64,000 nucleotides of DNA from Streptomyces sp. yr375 (GCF_900110755.1 NZ_FOFF01000050.1:1-64000); one strand, 5' to 3'. Shown: positions 54,552-63,421, counted from the stretch's first letter. Notes: a model not told the origin generated them from the letters alone. Translations and numbers: made by a program.

Positions 54552-55508
54552 ATGACCAGCGACACTCCTGCCCCCCTCGCGGAGACCTCCCTCGCAGAGA
54601 CCTCCCTCGCCGCCGCTCTCGCCGCCGGAACCGTCGTCCTCGACGGCGGTATGTCCAACCAGTTGGAGTCCGCCGGGCATGATCTGAGCGACGAGCTGTG
54701 GTCGGCGCGGCTGCTCGCCGAACGGCCCGAGGCGATCACCGAGGCGCACCTCGCCTACTACGAGGCGGGCGCGAACGTGGCGATCACCGCCAGCTACCAG
54801 GCCACGTTCGAGGGCTTCGCGAAGCGCGGCATCGACCACGAGGAGGCCGTCCGGCTGCTCACCCAGAGCGTGGAGCTGGCCCGGGAGGCCGCCCACCAGG
54901 CCCGGCGCAAGGGGGTTGCGCACCCGTTGTGGGTGGCCGCGTCGGTCGGCCCTTACGGGGCGATGCTCGCGGACGGCTCCGAGTACCGGGGCCGGTACGG
55001 TCTCGGCGTCGACGAGCTGGAACGTTTCCACCGTCCCCGGCTGGAGGTCCTGGCCGAGGCCGCGCCCGACGTGTTGGCGCTGGAGACGGTTCCCGACGCC
55101 GACGAGGCCGAGGCCCTGCTGCGCGCGGTGCGCGGGCTCGGGGTGCCGGTCTGGCTGTCGTACTCGATCGCCGGTGACCGTACGCGCGCCGGGCAGCCGC
55201 TGGAGGAGGCGTTCGCCCTGGCCGCCGACGCGGACGAGGTGATCGCGGTCGGCGTGAACTGCTGCGCCCCCGAGGACGTCGACGCCGCCGTGGCGACCGC
55301 GGCGCGGGTGACGGGCAAGCCGGTCGTCGTCTACCCCAACAGCGGCGAGGCCTGGGACGCGCAGGCCCGCGCCTGGCACGGCCGCTCCGCCTTCGCCCCC
55401 GAACAGGTCCTGCGCTGGCGGGAGTCGGGGGCCCGGCTGATCGGCGGCTGCTGCCGGGTCGGCCCGGAGGCGATCACGTCGATCGCCCATACCCTGACCT
55501 CCGCGTAG
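54552..55508 (+). CDS. mmuM: Homocysteine S-methyltransferase
   Basis: Zinc enzyme of 318 residues that moves a methyl group from S-methylmethionine (or SAM) to homocysteine, giving methionine. Conserved parts are VVLDGGMSNQLE at the start, AITASYQATFEGF, and the three zinc cysteines in VGVNCCAPEDV and RLIGGCCRVGP. The length is close to E. coli MmuM. The duplicated LAETS near the N-terminus (AETSLAETSLAAAL) reflects a short 15-bp repeat. ATG 54552 has a weak GGGGC upstream. No permease gene for S-methylmethionine is adjacent. Confidence 0.94.
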   Translation: MTSDTPAPLAETSLAETSLAAALAAGTVVLDGGMSNQLESAGHDLSDELWSARLLAERPEAITEAHLAYYEAGANVAITASYQATFEGFAKRGIDHEEAVRLLTQSVELAREAAHQARRKGVAHPLWVAASVGPYGAMLADGSEYRGRYGLGVDELERFHRPRLEVLAEAAPDVLALETVPDADEAEALLRAVRGLGVPVWLSYSIAGDRTRAGQPLEEAFALAADADEVIAVGVNCCAPEDVDAAVATAARVTGKPVVVYPNSGEAWDAQARAWHGRSAFAPEQVLRWRESGARLIGGCCRVGPEAITSIAHTLTSA

Positions 55509-55563
55509 GCCTTCCGTGTAGGGGCCACTGGATGGGGATCTCCCCGTCGGCCTCTTCCGGCGG

Positions 55564-57267
55564 TCAGCGGCCCCGTACTCCCCCGGCGCGGCGCAGCCGG
55601 CGTACCGCCGACCTCAGCTCGGCGCCGCGCACGGGTCTGCCGAGCAGGGGGTCCGGGGCCGTCGTCCCGTCGCCGGGTCCGCCCGGCAGGGTGGCGGGAT
55701 CCGCCGTCCACAGGGCCAGCTCCCGGCCGTGTGGACCGTATGCGGTATACGACATACCGTCGCCGAAGATCCGTACCGGATGCGCCGCGTCCCAGGCCTC
55801 CCAGCCGGGATCGCCCGTCGCCGCGAAGCGTGTCCACGCGCCGTGCATCGCGTCGGCGAGTTCGCGCGGCACGCCGTCCCCCGCGAGTTTCGCGGACTCG
55901 GGCGTCTCGCCGGTGTCGAAGACGAAGCCGAGTTCGAGGGCGTGGCACGCGCCGAGGCCGGGTCGCAGCGACGGCCAGGCGAACTCGTACACGTACGACG
56001 ACCCGGGCGAGGCACCGGCGCGGGCGTCGGCCAGCCGTTGCAGGGGCAGGCGCAGCAGGTTGTCGGTGACCATCTGGCCGACGATCTCGGCGGTGCCGGC
56101 CTCGGGACGCAGGGCGCGGTAGCCGCGCGGCACCTCGGGGCCGCAGTGGCAGCGGGCCATGGCGCCGGCGAAGGCGACGGGGCCCAGCCGGTCGACGTGC
56201 TCCAGCAGGCCGCCCGGGACCAGCCACAGCCGGTACTCGTCGCGGGTCCAGCCGAGGAGCAGGTCGATGCCGGAGCCCACGGTCCCGTCGACGAGGGCGT
56301 CAAGGGGGTCGCGCGGGACGAGGTCGCCGTCGACGACGATGCCGAAGGCGGGCCCGCCCAGGACGGGGCTGCTGAGCCTGCCGACCTCGGCCTGGGTGCG
56401 CAGCAGCAGGGCGCGGTCGACGGCGGCGAAGGCCTCGGCGGTGGCCGGGATCTTCAGCCGGGTCGCCATCCGGCGCACCATGCGCCGGACCTTGTCCCGC
56501 TCGAAGACCTCCGGCGGCCCGCTCTGCAGGACGGCCCGCCGGAACAGTCCCTGCGCCTGCGGGGCGGCGATCAGCGCGCCGACGCTAATCGCTCCGGCGG
56601 ACTGCCCGGCCAGGGTGACCCTGTCGGGGTCGCCGCCGAATTCCCCGATGGAGCGATGCACCCACTCCAGCGCGGCGAGCTGGTCGCGCAGTCCGGGGTT
56701 GGCGGGGGCGTCCGGGAACAGTCCGTAGCCCTCCACGCCCAGCCGGTAGTTGATCGACACGAACACGATCCCGTCCCGCGCGAAGTTCCGCCCGTCGTAC
56801 ACCGGCACGGCCGACGAACCCCTGGTGAGAGCCCCTCCATGCAGCCACACGAGCACGGGCAGCCGGGCCCCGGGACCGGGCTCGGGCGTCCACACGTTGA
56901 GGTTGAGGCAGTCGTCGCCCGGCACGACGGGGTCGGCGAGGTACTGCGCGAAGGCGTCGGAGTACGGCGGTTTCGGCGGCGTCGGACCGAAGGCACCCGC
57001 GTCCCGCACCCCGTCCCAGGGCGCGGGCGGCACCGGGGGCCGGAATCTGCGCGGCCCGAACGGGGGTGCCCCGTAGGGAATCCCCCGGAAGACCGCGATC
57101 CCGCCGCCCTCGTACCTCCCGCGCACGGCCCCGTAGGGGGTTGCCACTACGGGACCCGGACCGGCCTCGCGGGCAGGGGAGGGGGGACCAGGGTAGGGAT
57201 CAGGGTCCGCCGGATCCGGGTCCGCCTGAGGCTCGCCCATGGGGTCCGTCCGGTCTGCTGCGGCCAT
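55564..57267 (-). CDS. Carboxylesterase type B
   Basis: Alpha/beta-hydrolase of 567 residues in the carboxylesterase/cholinesterase family. The nucleophile S223 is in LAGQSAGAIS, the oxyanion hole in LVWLHGGALTRGS, and the family signature DDCLNLNVWTP precedes it. A catalytic His near ACHALELGFVF and an acidic partner near WTRDEYRLW fit the triad. There is no signal peptide. The N-terminus is acidic and Pro-rich (DPDPADPDPYPGPPSP). The natural ester substrate is unknown. It converges on mmuM. Confidence 0.92.
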   Translation of the reverse strand: MAAADRTDPMGEPQADPDPADPDPYPGPPSPAREAGPGPVVATPYGAVRGRYEGGGIAVFRGIPYGAPPFGPRRFRPPVPPAPWDGVRDAGAFGPTPPKPPYSDAFAQYLADPVVPGDDCLNLNVWTPEPGPGARLPVLVWLHGGALTRGSSAVPVYDGRNFARDGIVFVSINYRLGVEGYGLFPDAPANPGLRDQLAALEWVHRSIGEFGGDPDRVTLAGQSAGAISVGALIAAPQAQGLFRRAVLQSGPPEVFERDKVRRMVRRMATRLKIPATAEAFAAVDRALLLRTQAEVGRLSSPVLGGPAFGIVVDGDLVPRDPLDALVDGTVGSGIDLLLGWTRDEYRLWLVPGGLLEHVDRLGPVAFAGAMARCHCGPEVPRGYRALRPEAGTAEIVGQMVTDNLLRLPLQRLADARAGASPGSSYVYEFAWPSLRPGLGACHALELGFVFDTGETPESAKLAGDGVPRELADAMHGAWTRFAATGDPGWEAWDAAHPVRIFGDGMSYTAYGPHGRELALWTADPATLPGGPGDGTTAPDPLLGRPVRGAELRSAVRRLRRAGGVRGR

Positions 57268-57411
57268 CTGCTCACCAGCCCTTCGCCGTGCTCACACGCC
57301 GGTAACACCAGAGCACCACAACAGCGCTCGGTATTCCGGTGCGCAAGCCTGCGGCAGGGCTGTTCGGCGTACATGCGCACAGGCATGGCCCTACGGTAGA
57401 ACGCGCTTACC

Positions 57412-57423
57412 GAGAACGTTCCC
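57412..57423. promoter_or_regulatory. Operator-like palindrome before the hydroxyacid dehydrogenase gene
   Basis: GAGAACGTTCCC contains the perfect 8-bp palindrome GAACGTTC, typical of the centre of LacI/GalR-family sites, 19 bp before the start codon. Confidence 0.45.
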
Positions 57424-57441
57424 ACGCACCTCAGGAGAGTC

Positions 57442-58455
57442 ATGCCAAGCGCCCCGCTGCCCAGGGCCGTGTTCGCCATGGATCCGGTGCACCTTCCGCT
57501 GCTGTTCCCCGCGCCGCTCATGGCTCGGCTGCGGCGAACGGCCGAGATCGACCCCGCGCTCGTCGTCCGGGACCTCGCCGATCCCGCCGCCGCGACGGCG
57601 CTGGCCGACGCCGAGGTCCTGATCACCGGGTGGGGCTGCCCCCGCCTCGACGCGGACGCCCTCGCCTCGGCACCCCGGCTGCGGACGGTCCTGCATGCCG
57701 CGGGCTCGGTCCGCTCGCTGGTCGGCGAGTCCCTGTGGGAGCGGGGAGTGACCGTGTCCAGCGCGGTCACCGGCAACGCCGTCCCGGTCGCCGAGTACAC
57801 CCTCGCGATGATCCTGCTCGCCGGGAAGGACGCCTTCGTCCACCGCGAGCGTTTCCGTCGCACCCACGCCCAGCCGACCCCCGCCGAGACGGCCGCCACC
57901 GGCAACCTCGGCCGCCGGATCGGCGTCATCGGGGCCTCGCGCGTGGGCCGCCGCCTCCTGGAGCTACTGCGCCCCCACGACTTCGAGGTCCTCCTGCACG
58001 ACCCGTACGTGGACGCGGCCGAGGCGGCCGAACTCGGCGCGCAGGCACTGCCGTTGGAGGATCTGCTGCGGCTCAGCGACATCGTCAGCCTGCACGCGCC
58101 CGACATCCCCGAGACGCACCACATGCTCGACCGCGCCCGGCTCGCCCTGATCCGGGACGGCGGCGTACTCATCAACACGTCCCGGGGCGCGCTCGTGGAC
58201 CACACCGCCCTCACCGAGGAACTGGTCTCCGGCCGGCTGCACGCGGTCCTGGACGTCACCGACCCCGAGCCGCTGCCCGCCGACTCCCCTCTCTACCGCC
58301 TGCCGAACGTCTTCCTCACCCCGCACATCGCCGGTTCCCTCGGCAACGAGCTGGGGCGGCTCGGCGGCATCGTCGTCGAGGAGCTGGAGCGGCTGGCCGA
58401 CGGGCTGCCCCTCGCCCACGAAGTGCGCCACGCCGACCTGACCCGGGTGGCCTGA
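57442..58455 (+). CDS. D-isomer-specific 2-hydroxyacid dehydrogenase
   Basis: NAD-dependent reductase/dehydrogenase of 337 residues that interconverts a 2-oxoacid and a D-2-hydroxyacid. The nucleotide fold has RIGVIGASRVGRRLLELL (a G-x-S-x2-G form of the Rossmann loop). Catalytic residues are the Arg in NTSRGALVD, the Glu in DVTDPEPLP and the His in LTPHIAGS. ATG 57442 follows AGGAGAG. It belongs to the glyoxylate/phosphoglycerate dehydrogenase-like group; the actual substrate is unknown. It lies upstream of the LacI gene on the same strand, with its own promoter gap. Confidence 0.93.
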   Translation: MPSAPLPRAVFAMDPVHLPLLFPAPLMARLRRTAEIDPALVVRDLADPAAATALADAEVLITGWGCPRLDADALASAPRLRTVLHAAGSVRSLVGESLWERGVTVSSAVTGNAVPVAEYTLAMILLAGKDAFVHRERFRRTHAQPTPAETAATGNLGRRIGVIGASRVGRRLLELLRPHDFEVLLHDPYVDAAEAAELGAQALPLEDLLRLSDIVSLHAPDIPETHHMLDRARLALIRDGGVLINTSRGALVDHTALTEELVSGRLHAVLDVTDPEPLPADSPLYRLPNVFLTPHIAGSLGNELGRLGGIVVEELERLADGLPLAHEVRHADLTRVA

Positions 58456-58548
58456 CCCCGCACTCAAGGTCACGACGTTCAAGATCCCGGCGTTCAAGAT
58501 CCCGCACTTGACGGTGTCTTCACGTCGCGCCGAGCCACACCTAGGATA

Positions 58549-58561
58549 GCAAGCGCTTTCC
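58549..58561. promoter_or_regulatory. LacI operator candidate upstream of the LacI gene
   Basis: GCAAGCGCTTTCC has the AAGCGCTT core of LacI sites and is almost the same as 48846-48857 in the pectin gene gap. CCATGTTCCATGG follows immediately. Confidence 0.7.
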
Positions 58562-58610
58562 ATGTTCCATGGGCTGGGCTGTCTGCGGGCCGGAGAGGTG
58601 GTTCCCGATC

Positions 58611-59672
58611 GTGCATACGGGGAGTGCGGGGAGTACGGCGAGTGCGGGCATGACGGCCGGGGGGCCGACCCTGGCGGTCGTGGCCCGCGAGGCGGGGGTG
58701 TCCGTGCCGACCGCCTCCAAGGTGGTCAACGGCCGGGAGGACGTCGCCCCCGAGACCCGCCGCCGGGTCACGGAGGCGCTGGACCGGCTCGGCTACGTAC
58801 GAAGACCGCGCTTCGACGCGGGCAGGCCGCCCCGGCTCGTCGACCTCGTCGTGCACTCGCTGGACAGTTCCTGGTCGGGCGCGGTGTTGCACGGCGTGGA
58901 GGAGGCGGCGCACGACGCGGGCCTGGACATGGTCGTCTCGGCCGCCCTGTCCCGCACCCGCGTCGGCCACCCCCAACGCGGCTGGCTGGACAAGCTGATC
59001 GCGCGCGGATCGTCCGGAGTCCTGTTCAACCTGGCCGAGTTGACGGACCCTCAGTTCGCCTGGCTGGAGCACCACCGCACGCCGTTCGTGATGATCGACC
59101 CGGTGGTCGAACCGCCGCCCGGGGTGGTGTCGGTGGGGTCGGCGAACTGGCACGGCGGCGTGACGGCGACCGAACACCTCCTCTCGCTCGGCCACGAACG
59201 CGTCGCCGTGATCGCCGGTCCGCGCCGCAAGATGTGCAGCGGCGCCCGGGTCGCCGGCTACCGCTCGGCGCTGGCCTCGGCCGGACTCCCGCACCGCCCC
59301 GAGTACCTGCGCGACGGCGGCTTCGACGAGTCCGTGGCCCACCGGCGCATGCGCGAACTGCTCGAGCTGCCCGAGCCGCCGACAGCCGTCTTCGTCTGCT
59401 CCGACCGCATGGCCCTCGGCGTCTACCAGGCCCTGGCGGAACGGGGGTTGAGAATCCCGTACGACGTCAGCGTGGTCGGCTTCGACGACCTGCCGGAGTC
59501 CCGCTGGACGACCCCCGCCCTCACCACCGTCCGTCAGCCGCTGGCGGAGATGGCGGCGACGGCCCTGCGGCTGCTGGTGCGGATGATGGACGGGGAGCAC
59601 CCGGAGGGAACGAGGACGGAACTGTCGACGCGGCTCGTGCAGCGAGCGAGTACGGGCCCACCACGGGACTGA
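58611..59672 (+). CDS. LacI-family transcriptional regulator
   Basis: Sugar-responsive repressor of about 353 residues. The N-terminal helix-turn-helix and hinge read LAVVAREAGVSVPTASKVVNGR, then the periplasmic-binding-protein-like domain follows (GVLFNLAEL, VIAGPRRKMCSGARVAGY, VSVVGFDDLPESRW, TTVRQPLAEMA). The GTG at 58611 has GGAGAGG about 12 bases away. An ATG at 58650 (MTAGGPTLAVV) would also suit the family and has a weaker site; an upstream ATG at 58569 would run through the CCATGTTCCATGG stretch. The close operator upstream suggests autoregulation. Its targets may be the genes with similar palindromes at 48.8 and 52.2 kb. Confidence 0.92.
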   Translation: MHTGSAGSTASAGMTAGGPTLAVVAREAGVSVPTASKVVNGREDVAPETRRRVTEALDRLGYVRRPRFDAGRPPRLVDLVVHSLDSSWSGAVLHGVEEAAHDAGLDMVVSAALSRTRVGHPQRGWLDKLIARGSSGVLFNLAELTDPQFAWLEHHRTPFVMIDPVVEPPPGVVSVGSANWHGGVTATEHLLSLGHERVAVIAGPRRKMCSGARVAGYRSALASAGLPHRPEYLRDGGFDESVAHRRMRELLELPEPPTAVFVCSDRMALGVYQALAERGLRIPYDVSVVGFDDLPESRWTTPALTTVRQPLAEMAATALRLLVRMMDGEHPEGTRTELSTRLVQRASTGPPRD

Positions 59673-59692
59673 CGATCACGCCCCCGCCCGTC

Positions 59693-60556
59693 TCACACGC
59701 CGGCGCTCTCCGTCGCGGGGCGGCGGCGGGCGATGTTGCCCTCCAGCAGGCGGGTGGCGGTCGCGACGCCGACCGGGTTCGTGGCGGCCGGTGTGGGCAA
59801 CCGCCCGTCCGCCTGCTTGAGTTGGGCGAGGGCGGAGTGCATGGCTTCGTGGGCGGCGAACAGGCAGGGCGTGCTGTAGATGGCGACGTCCACGCCGAGG
59901 TCGGACAGTTCGCCCAGCGACAGGCGGGGCGACTTGCCGCCCGCGATCTGGTTGAACAGCAACGGCTTGTCGCCGACGACGGCGCGGATCCGGCGGATCC
60001 ACTCCACACTCCGTACGCCGTCGACGAGGACCACGTCCGCGTCCGTGGCGGCGAGGATCTCGGCCCGGTGCAGGATGTCGTCCTCGTCGGTGGCGTCCGT
60101 GCGCGCGACCACGACCAGGTCCCGGCGGGTCGCCAGCACCATCTCCAGTTTGGCGAGGTACTCGTGGAGCGGCAGCACCTGCTTGCCGTCGGCGTGCCCG
60201 CAGCGGCGCGGCCGTTTCTGATCCTCGAGGATCACGCCGGACGCCCCGATCCGTTCCAGTCCCTCCACCACATGGCAGGCGACCTCCGGATCGACGTAAC
60301 CGTCGTCGATGTCGACGAGCAGATGGTGTCCCGGGAACGCGCCCCGCAACCGCTGCACGAACGCCATCATGTCGGGCCAGGCGATGAACCCGATGTCCGG
60401 CAGCCCGTAGTAGGAGGCCGCGAAGCCGAAGCCGGACACGAACATCCCGTCGTAGTGCTGCGCCGCGATCGACGCCGAGTACATGTCGTACACGCCGATC
60501 AGCGGAGTCGTCCCCGGAGCGGCGATCCGCTCCCGCAGCTTGGTCCCGTGAGTCAA
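59693..60556 (-). CDS. Isocitrate lyase/PEP mutase-family protein
   Basis: A 287-residue (beta/alpha)8 enzyme of the ICL/PEPM superfamily, whose members form or break C-C or C-P bonds next to a carboxylate. Key segments are the metal site LLVDIDDGYVDP, the flexible loop VILEDQKRPRRCGHADGK, and VVVARTDATDEDD. The loop resembles 2-methylisocitrate lyase and dimethylmalate lyase more than true PEP mutase, whose loop has another pattern. It uses a TTG start at 60556, decided by AGAGGAG seven bases upstream. It converges on the LacI gene, 20 bp away. The substrate is unknown. Confidence 0.88.
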   Translation of the reverse strand: MTHGTKLRERIAAPGTTPLIGVYDMYSASIAAQHYDGMFVSGFGFAASYYGLPDIGFIAWPDMMAFVQRLRGAFPGHHLLVDIDDGYVDPEVACHVVEGLERIGASGVILEDQKRPRRCGHADGKQVLPLHEYLAKLEMVLATRRDLVVVARTDATDEDDILHRAEILAATDADVVLVDGVRSVEWIRRIRAVVGDKPLLFNQIAGGKSPRLSLGELSDLGVDVAIYSTPCLFAAHEAMHSALAQLKQADGRLPTPAATNPVGVATATRLLEGNIARRRPATESAGV

Positions 60557-60583
60557 CGTACGGCTCCTCTTGACGATCCATTC

Positions 60584-60599
60584 CCGGAACGGTTTCCGG
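60584..60599. promoter_or_regulatory. Palindromic operator candidate upstream of the ICL-family gene
   Basis: CCGGAACGGTTTCCGG has perfect 6-bp arms (CCGGAA/TTCCGG), 28 bp before the TTG start. The GGAAACCGTTCC core resembles LacI-family sites. Confidence 0.55.
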
Positions 60600-60852
60600 A
60601 GCAGGTTTACGGAACGGGCTTACGAACCAAGAGGATCCCCACGTCGCACGTGAACACCGTCGTCCACACCGAGCCCACTCACCCCTATGGCGCAAACGGT
60701 TCACCGAAGAAACGTCACTGGACCTCAGCCCCGCGGCCCCGGCCGTCCGGCCAGGCGGGGGATCCCGCCCACGGACGGGAAGGACGGAGAGGGGTCCGAG
60801 TTCAGCGCGGAGCCCGGTGATCAAGTCGACCGGACGCGTAGGCTCGAGCGGG

Positions 60853-61491
60853 ATGAACACCTTTCCCGCACGTCTCGACCACATCGTCCTCGCAACGCCC
60901 GATCTGACGGCGACCGTCGCCGAGTTCGCCCGGCGCACGGGAGTGGTTCCGGCTCCGGGCGGCGTGCATATCGGACTCGGCACCCGCAACTACCTTGTGG
61001 GGCTGGGTGGTTGTGCTTACCTGGAGATCATCGGCCCGGATCCGGAGCAGCCCGTGCCGTCCCTCGCGCGCCCCTTCGGGGTGGACGCGCTCGCCTCGGC
61101 GCGGACGATCACCTGGGCGATCGCCCCACCCGACCTGGACGCGGCGGTCGCGGCAGCCCGCGCCCGGGGCTACGACACCGGTGACGTACGGGAGATGAGC
61201 CGCCGTCGCCCCGACGGCACCCTGCTCCGGTGGCGACTGACCGACGGCGGCTCCCCCCACCCGTCCGGCCTGATCCCGTTCCTCATCGACTGGGGCACCA
61301 CCCCCCACCCCTCCGCGTCGGGCGTACCCGTCACCCCCCTCCTGGAACTGACCGCAACGGCCCCCGCCCCCGCCCACGAGGAGATCCGCCCCCTCCTGAC
61401 CACCCTCGGCACGGACCTCCCCCTCACCGAGGGCCCGGCAGCCTTCTCCTTCACCCTGGACACCCCCAACGGGCCGGCGACGTTCACCTGA
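60853..61491 (+). CDS. VOC-family (glyoxalase_3-like) protein
   Basis: A 212-residue protein resembling the glyoxalase_3 or YaeR-like group: RLDHIVLATPDLTATVAEF at the start, YLVGLGGCAYLEIIGPDPEQ, and GLIPFLIDWG in the middle. The second half (LLELTATAPAPAHEEIRPLLTTL) is the paired half of the fold. The ATG at 60853 matches the family start; the longer frame from 60817 has no support. The His in LDHIV and the Glu in YLEIIG are the usual metal ligands. No neighbour gives a clue to substrate. Confidence 0.88.
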   Translation: MNTFPARLDHIVLATPDLTATVAEFARRTGVVPAPGGVHIGLGTRNYLVGLGGCAYLEIIGPDPEQPVPSLARPFGVDALASARTITWAIAPPDLDAAVAAARARGYDTGDVREMSRRRPDGTLLRWRLTDGGSPHPSGLIPFLIDWGTTPHPSASGVPVTPLLELTATAPAPAHEEIRPLLTTLGTDLPLTEGPAAFSFTLDTPNGPATFT

Positions 61492-61642
61492 CCTGCGGGC
61501 CGCGGCTCTCAGCAGGCGTGGAGGGTCCAGGTGTGGGCTGCCGACTCCCAGAGGAAATCCTTGAGTTCGAGCCGGTCCGGGTGCACTCGCCCGCTGGCTG
61601 TCATCGAGGGTCGTTGTGCGGGCGGTCGGCCACGAGGTCTGA

Positions 61643-62392
61643 TCACATGTCCGGTAGAGGGAGCCAGACTTCGGAAAAGGCGAGGCCGTGCTCGTGGGTC
61701 ACCACCCCGCACGGGCATCCCAGCGAGATCAGGCGCCAGTCGCAGCTCACGGTCCACGGGCCGGCCTTGCCCCCGCATCCCGGGCAGGCGACGGTCTCGG
61801 CTGTCCACACCCCGAAAGCAGGTCTGCCGTAACGACGGAAGCGGCCCGCGTACCAGACCTCCCAGGGTTCGACCGGGGGCGTGAGCGGCACGGTCCCGGG
61901 CAGGCTCGTCGAGGCCAGCACGGTGAACAGTGCGGTCAGATCAGGAAGCAGGGCCTCGCCGGCCCGTGTCGGCGGCACGGCCGGGGTGTCTGCCGCCCCC
62001 TCCGGGGTCCCATATCTCGGGGCCGCCGCCGCGCCCGGTGGGTTCGGGGTGGCGTGCCACGGCAGGAAAGCACGGGCGACGCCGGCAAGGAGGGCGGCCG
62101 CGGGCGGGCTGACGGTGCCTGCGTCGAGGTGATGGAGGGTCGTGCGCAGAAGGCGTTGGAGTCGCCGGTCGCGGTCCGTGGCCGACGTCCGTGCGGTGGC
62201 TGGCCGCCGCGTCGGGAGCGAGGCCGCAAGGCGGTCCAGGACGGCCGCTGCCGCTTCGGAGTCCGCCGCGGCAGGACACCACTCCCCGGCGGCCAGGAGC
62301 TGCCGCGCCCGCCCGGACTCCCGGGTCAGGGCACGCGTCTGCAGCGGCTGCGGGCCGAAGCCCGCCCCCTGAGTCTCGTGCCCGCTCATCAT
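61643..62392 (-). CDS. Uncharacterised protein with C-terminal CxxC pairs
   Basis: Unrecognised 249-residue protein. The start is placed at the ATG at 62392 (or the adjacent one at 62389) because GGGAGAG precedes them, although the frame stays open to 62701 through the duplicated Nudix segment. The N-terminal half is Ala/Arg-rich and helical (ADSEAAAAVLDRLAASL, LQRLLRTTLHHLDAG). The C-terminal part has VEPWEVWYAGRFRRYGRP and then two cysteine pairs, CPGCGG and CPCG, that could bind zinc. It lies between a VOC gene and the Nudix remnant. Codon use is normal, so it is probably real, but nothing in it suggests a function. Confidence 0.6.
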   Translation of the reverse strand: MMSGHETQGAGFGPQPLQTRALTRESGRARQLLAAGEWCPAAADSEAAAAVLDRLAASLPTRRPATARTSATDRDRRLQRLLRTTLHHLDAGTVSPPAAALLAGVARAFLPWHATPNPPGAAAAPRYGTPEGAADTPAVPPTRAGEALLPDLTALFTVLASTSLPGTVPLTPPVEPWEVWYAGRFRRYGRPAFGVWTAETVACPGCGGKAGPWTVSCDWRLISLGCPCGVVTHEHGLAFSEVWLPLPDM

Positions 62393-62453
62393 GGCCCGCT
62401 CTCCCTCTCCATCTCTTCCCTCGTTCCTGAAGCTGTCGCGACGTATCCGCGTG

Positions 62454-62540
62454 GCGGGATGATCGACCGCCGCGAGATCGTCAGCAGCGGGTCTCTCGTC
62501 GGTCTCCTCTACCTGCTCATGGATGAAGCGATCCGATGAC
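62454..62540 (+). pseudogene. Detached duplicate of the Nudix gene 3' end
   Basis: These 87 bases match 63335-63421 with two differences and encode the same tail (MIDRREIVSSGSLVGLLYLL) including a stop codon. No Nudix box or start precedes it. It is therefore a remnant of a second copy, lying 881 bp upstream of its intact counterpart. The 346 bp between it and the intact gene contain no clear gene. Confidence 0.88.
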
Positions 62541-62886
62541 GCACCGCTGTCTCGATTGGTGGTGTCGAAGCAACTCCCCGCGTGCAGCCCCGGTTTAGTC
62601 CCCGGCAGCCCCTTCCGCCCCCGCCTTGGCGGCCTCGCCGTCGACCTCGCCGAGGCGGGAAGGGTCGGGGGCAGCCGCAGCATTCGGAACGACCCTGACA
62701 CTGGCTTGCAGCATCACTACGGCGTTGATGGCCGTCACACGCTGATCAGAGTGGCACAGTGACCACTCCCCAACGTGCAAGTCACCCGCAGGACATCTCG
62801 TCAGCGTGACGCAAAAAAGAGCCGAGCTGATGCCGCCCTCCGGGGCAGTCTGAGATCCTGGAGTCCGATCGAGAGGGGCCGCAGGT

Positions 62887-63420
62887 ATGGAGTGGAAGAC
62901 CCACGGTGAGCGTCAGATCTACACCAACAAGTGGGTGAACCTGTGCTTGGTGGACGTCCAGCAGCCTGATGGGCGCAGGTGGGAGTACCACGTCGTTCGT
63001 CTCCGGCACCTGGCCGTGGCTGCCGTGGTCAACGACCGCCAGGAGGTGCTGATGATGTGGCGGCACCGTTTCATCACGGACTCGTGGGCGTGGGAGCTGC
63101 CCATGGGCCTGGTCGAGGAGGGCGAGTCTCCGGAGGAGGCTGCGGCCCGTGAAGTCCTGGAGGAGACGGGCTGGCGTCCGGGTCCCATCAAGCCCCTGAT
63201 CTACGCCGAGCCGGCCAACGGCATCACCGACTCACAGCACCACGTCTTCCGTGCTGACGGCGCGACTTACGACGGTCCGCCCACGGAGAAGAACGAGTCC
63301 GACCGCATCGAGTGGATCCCCCTCAGTGAGGTGCGCGGGATGATCGACCGCCGCGAGATCGTCAGCAGCGGGTCTCTCGTTGGTCTCCTCTACCTGCTCA
63401 TGGATGAAGCGATCCGCTGA
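62887..63420 (+). CDS. Nudix hydrolase
   Basis: Hydrolase of 177 residues acting on nucleoside diphosphate-linked compounds, probably an ADP-ribose pyrophosphatase-like member. The complete Nudix box is GLVEEGESPEEAAAREVLEETGW (G-x5-E-x7-REVxEExGW), carrying the metal-binding Glu residues. An N-terminal beta segment (KWVNLCLVDVQQPDG) and the C-terminal helix (SLVGLLYLLMDEAIR) frame it. ATG 62887 follows AGAGGGG. Its last 23 bp overlap the convergent regulator gene. Nudix genes sit beside HTH/TPR regulators in many Streptomyces, as here. Confidence 0.95.
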   Translation: MEWKTHGERQIYTNKWVNLCLVDVQQPDGRRWEYHVVRLRHLAVAAVVNDRQEVLMMWRHRFITDSWAWELPMGLVEEGESPEEAAAREVLEETGWRPGPIKPLIYAEPANGITDSQHHVFRADGATYDGPPTEKNESDRIEWIPLSEVRGMIDRREIVSSGSLVGLLYLLMDEAIR

Positions 63421-63421
63421 C
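63335..63421. repeat. Direct repeat, intact copy inside the Nudix gene
   Basis: Partner of 62454-62540, 87 bp with 85 identical positions and an offset of 881 bp. Similarity stops one base after the stop codon. Confidence 0.9.

Noticed and set aside
62454..63421. Direct repeats as att sites of an integrated element
   Set aside because: No integrase, excisionase or foreign-looking cargo between the repeats, and the displaced copy is on the upstream side of the gene rather than beyond the insertion.
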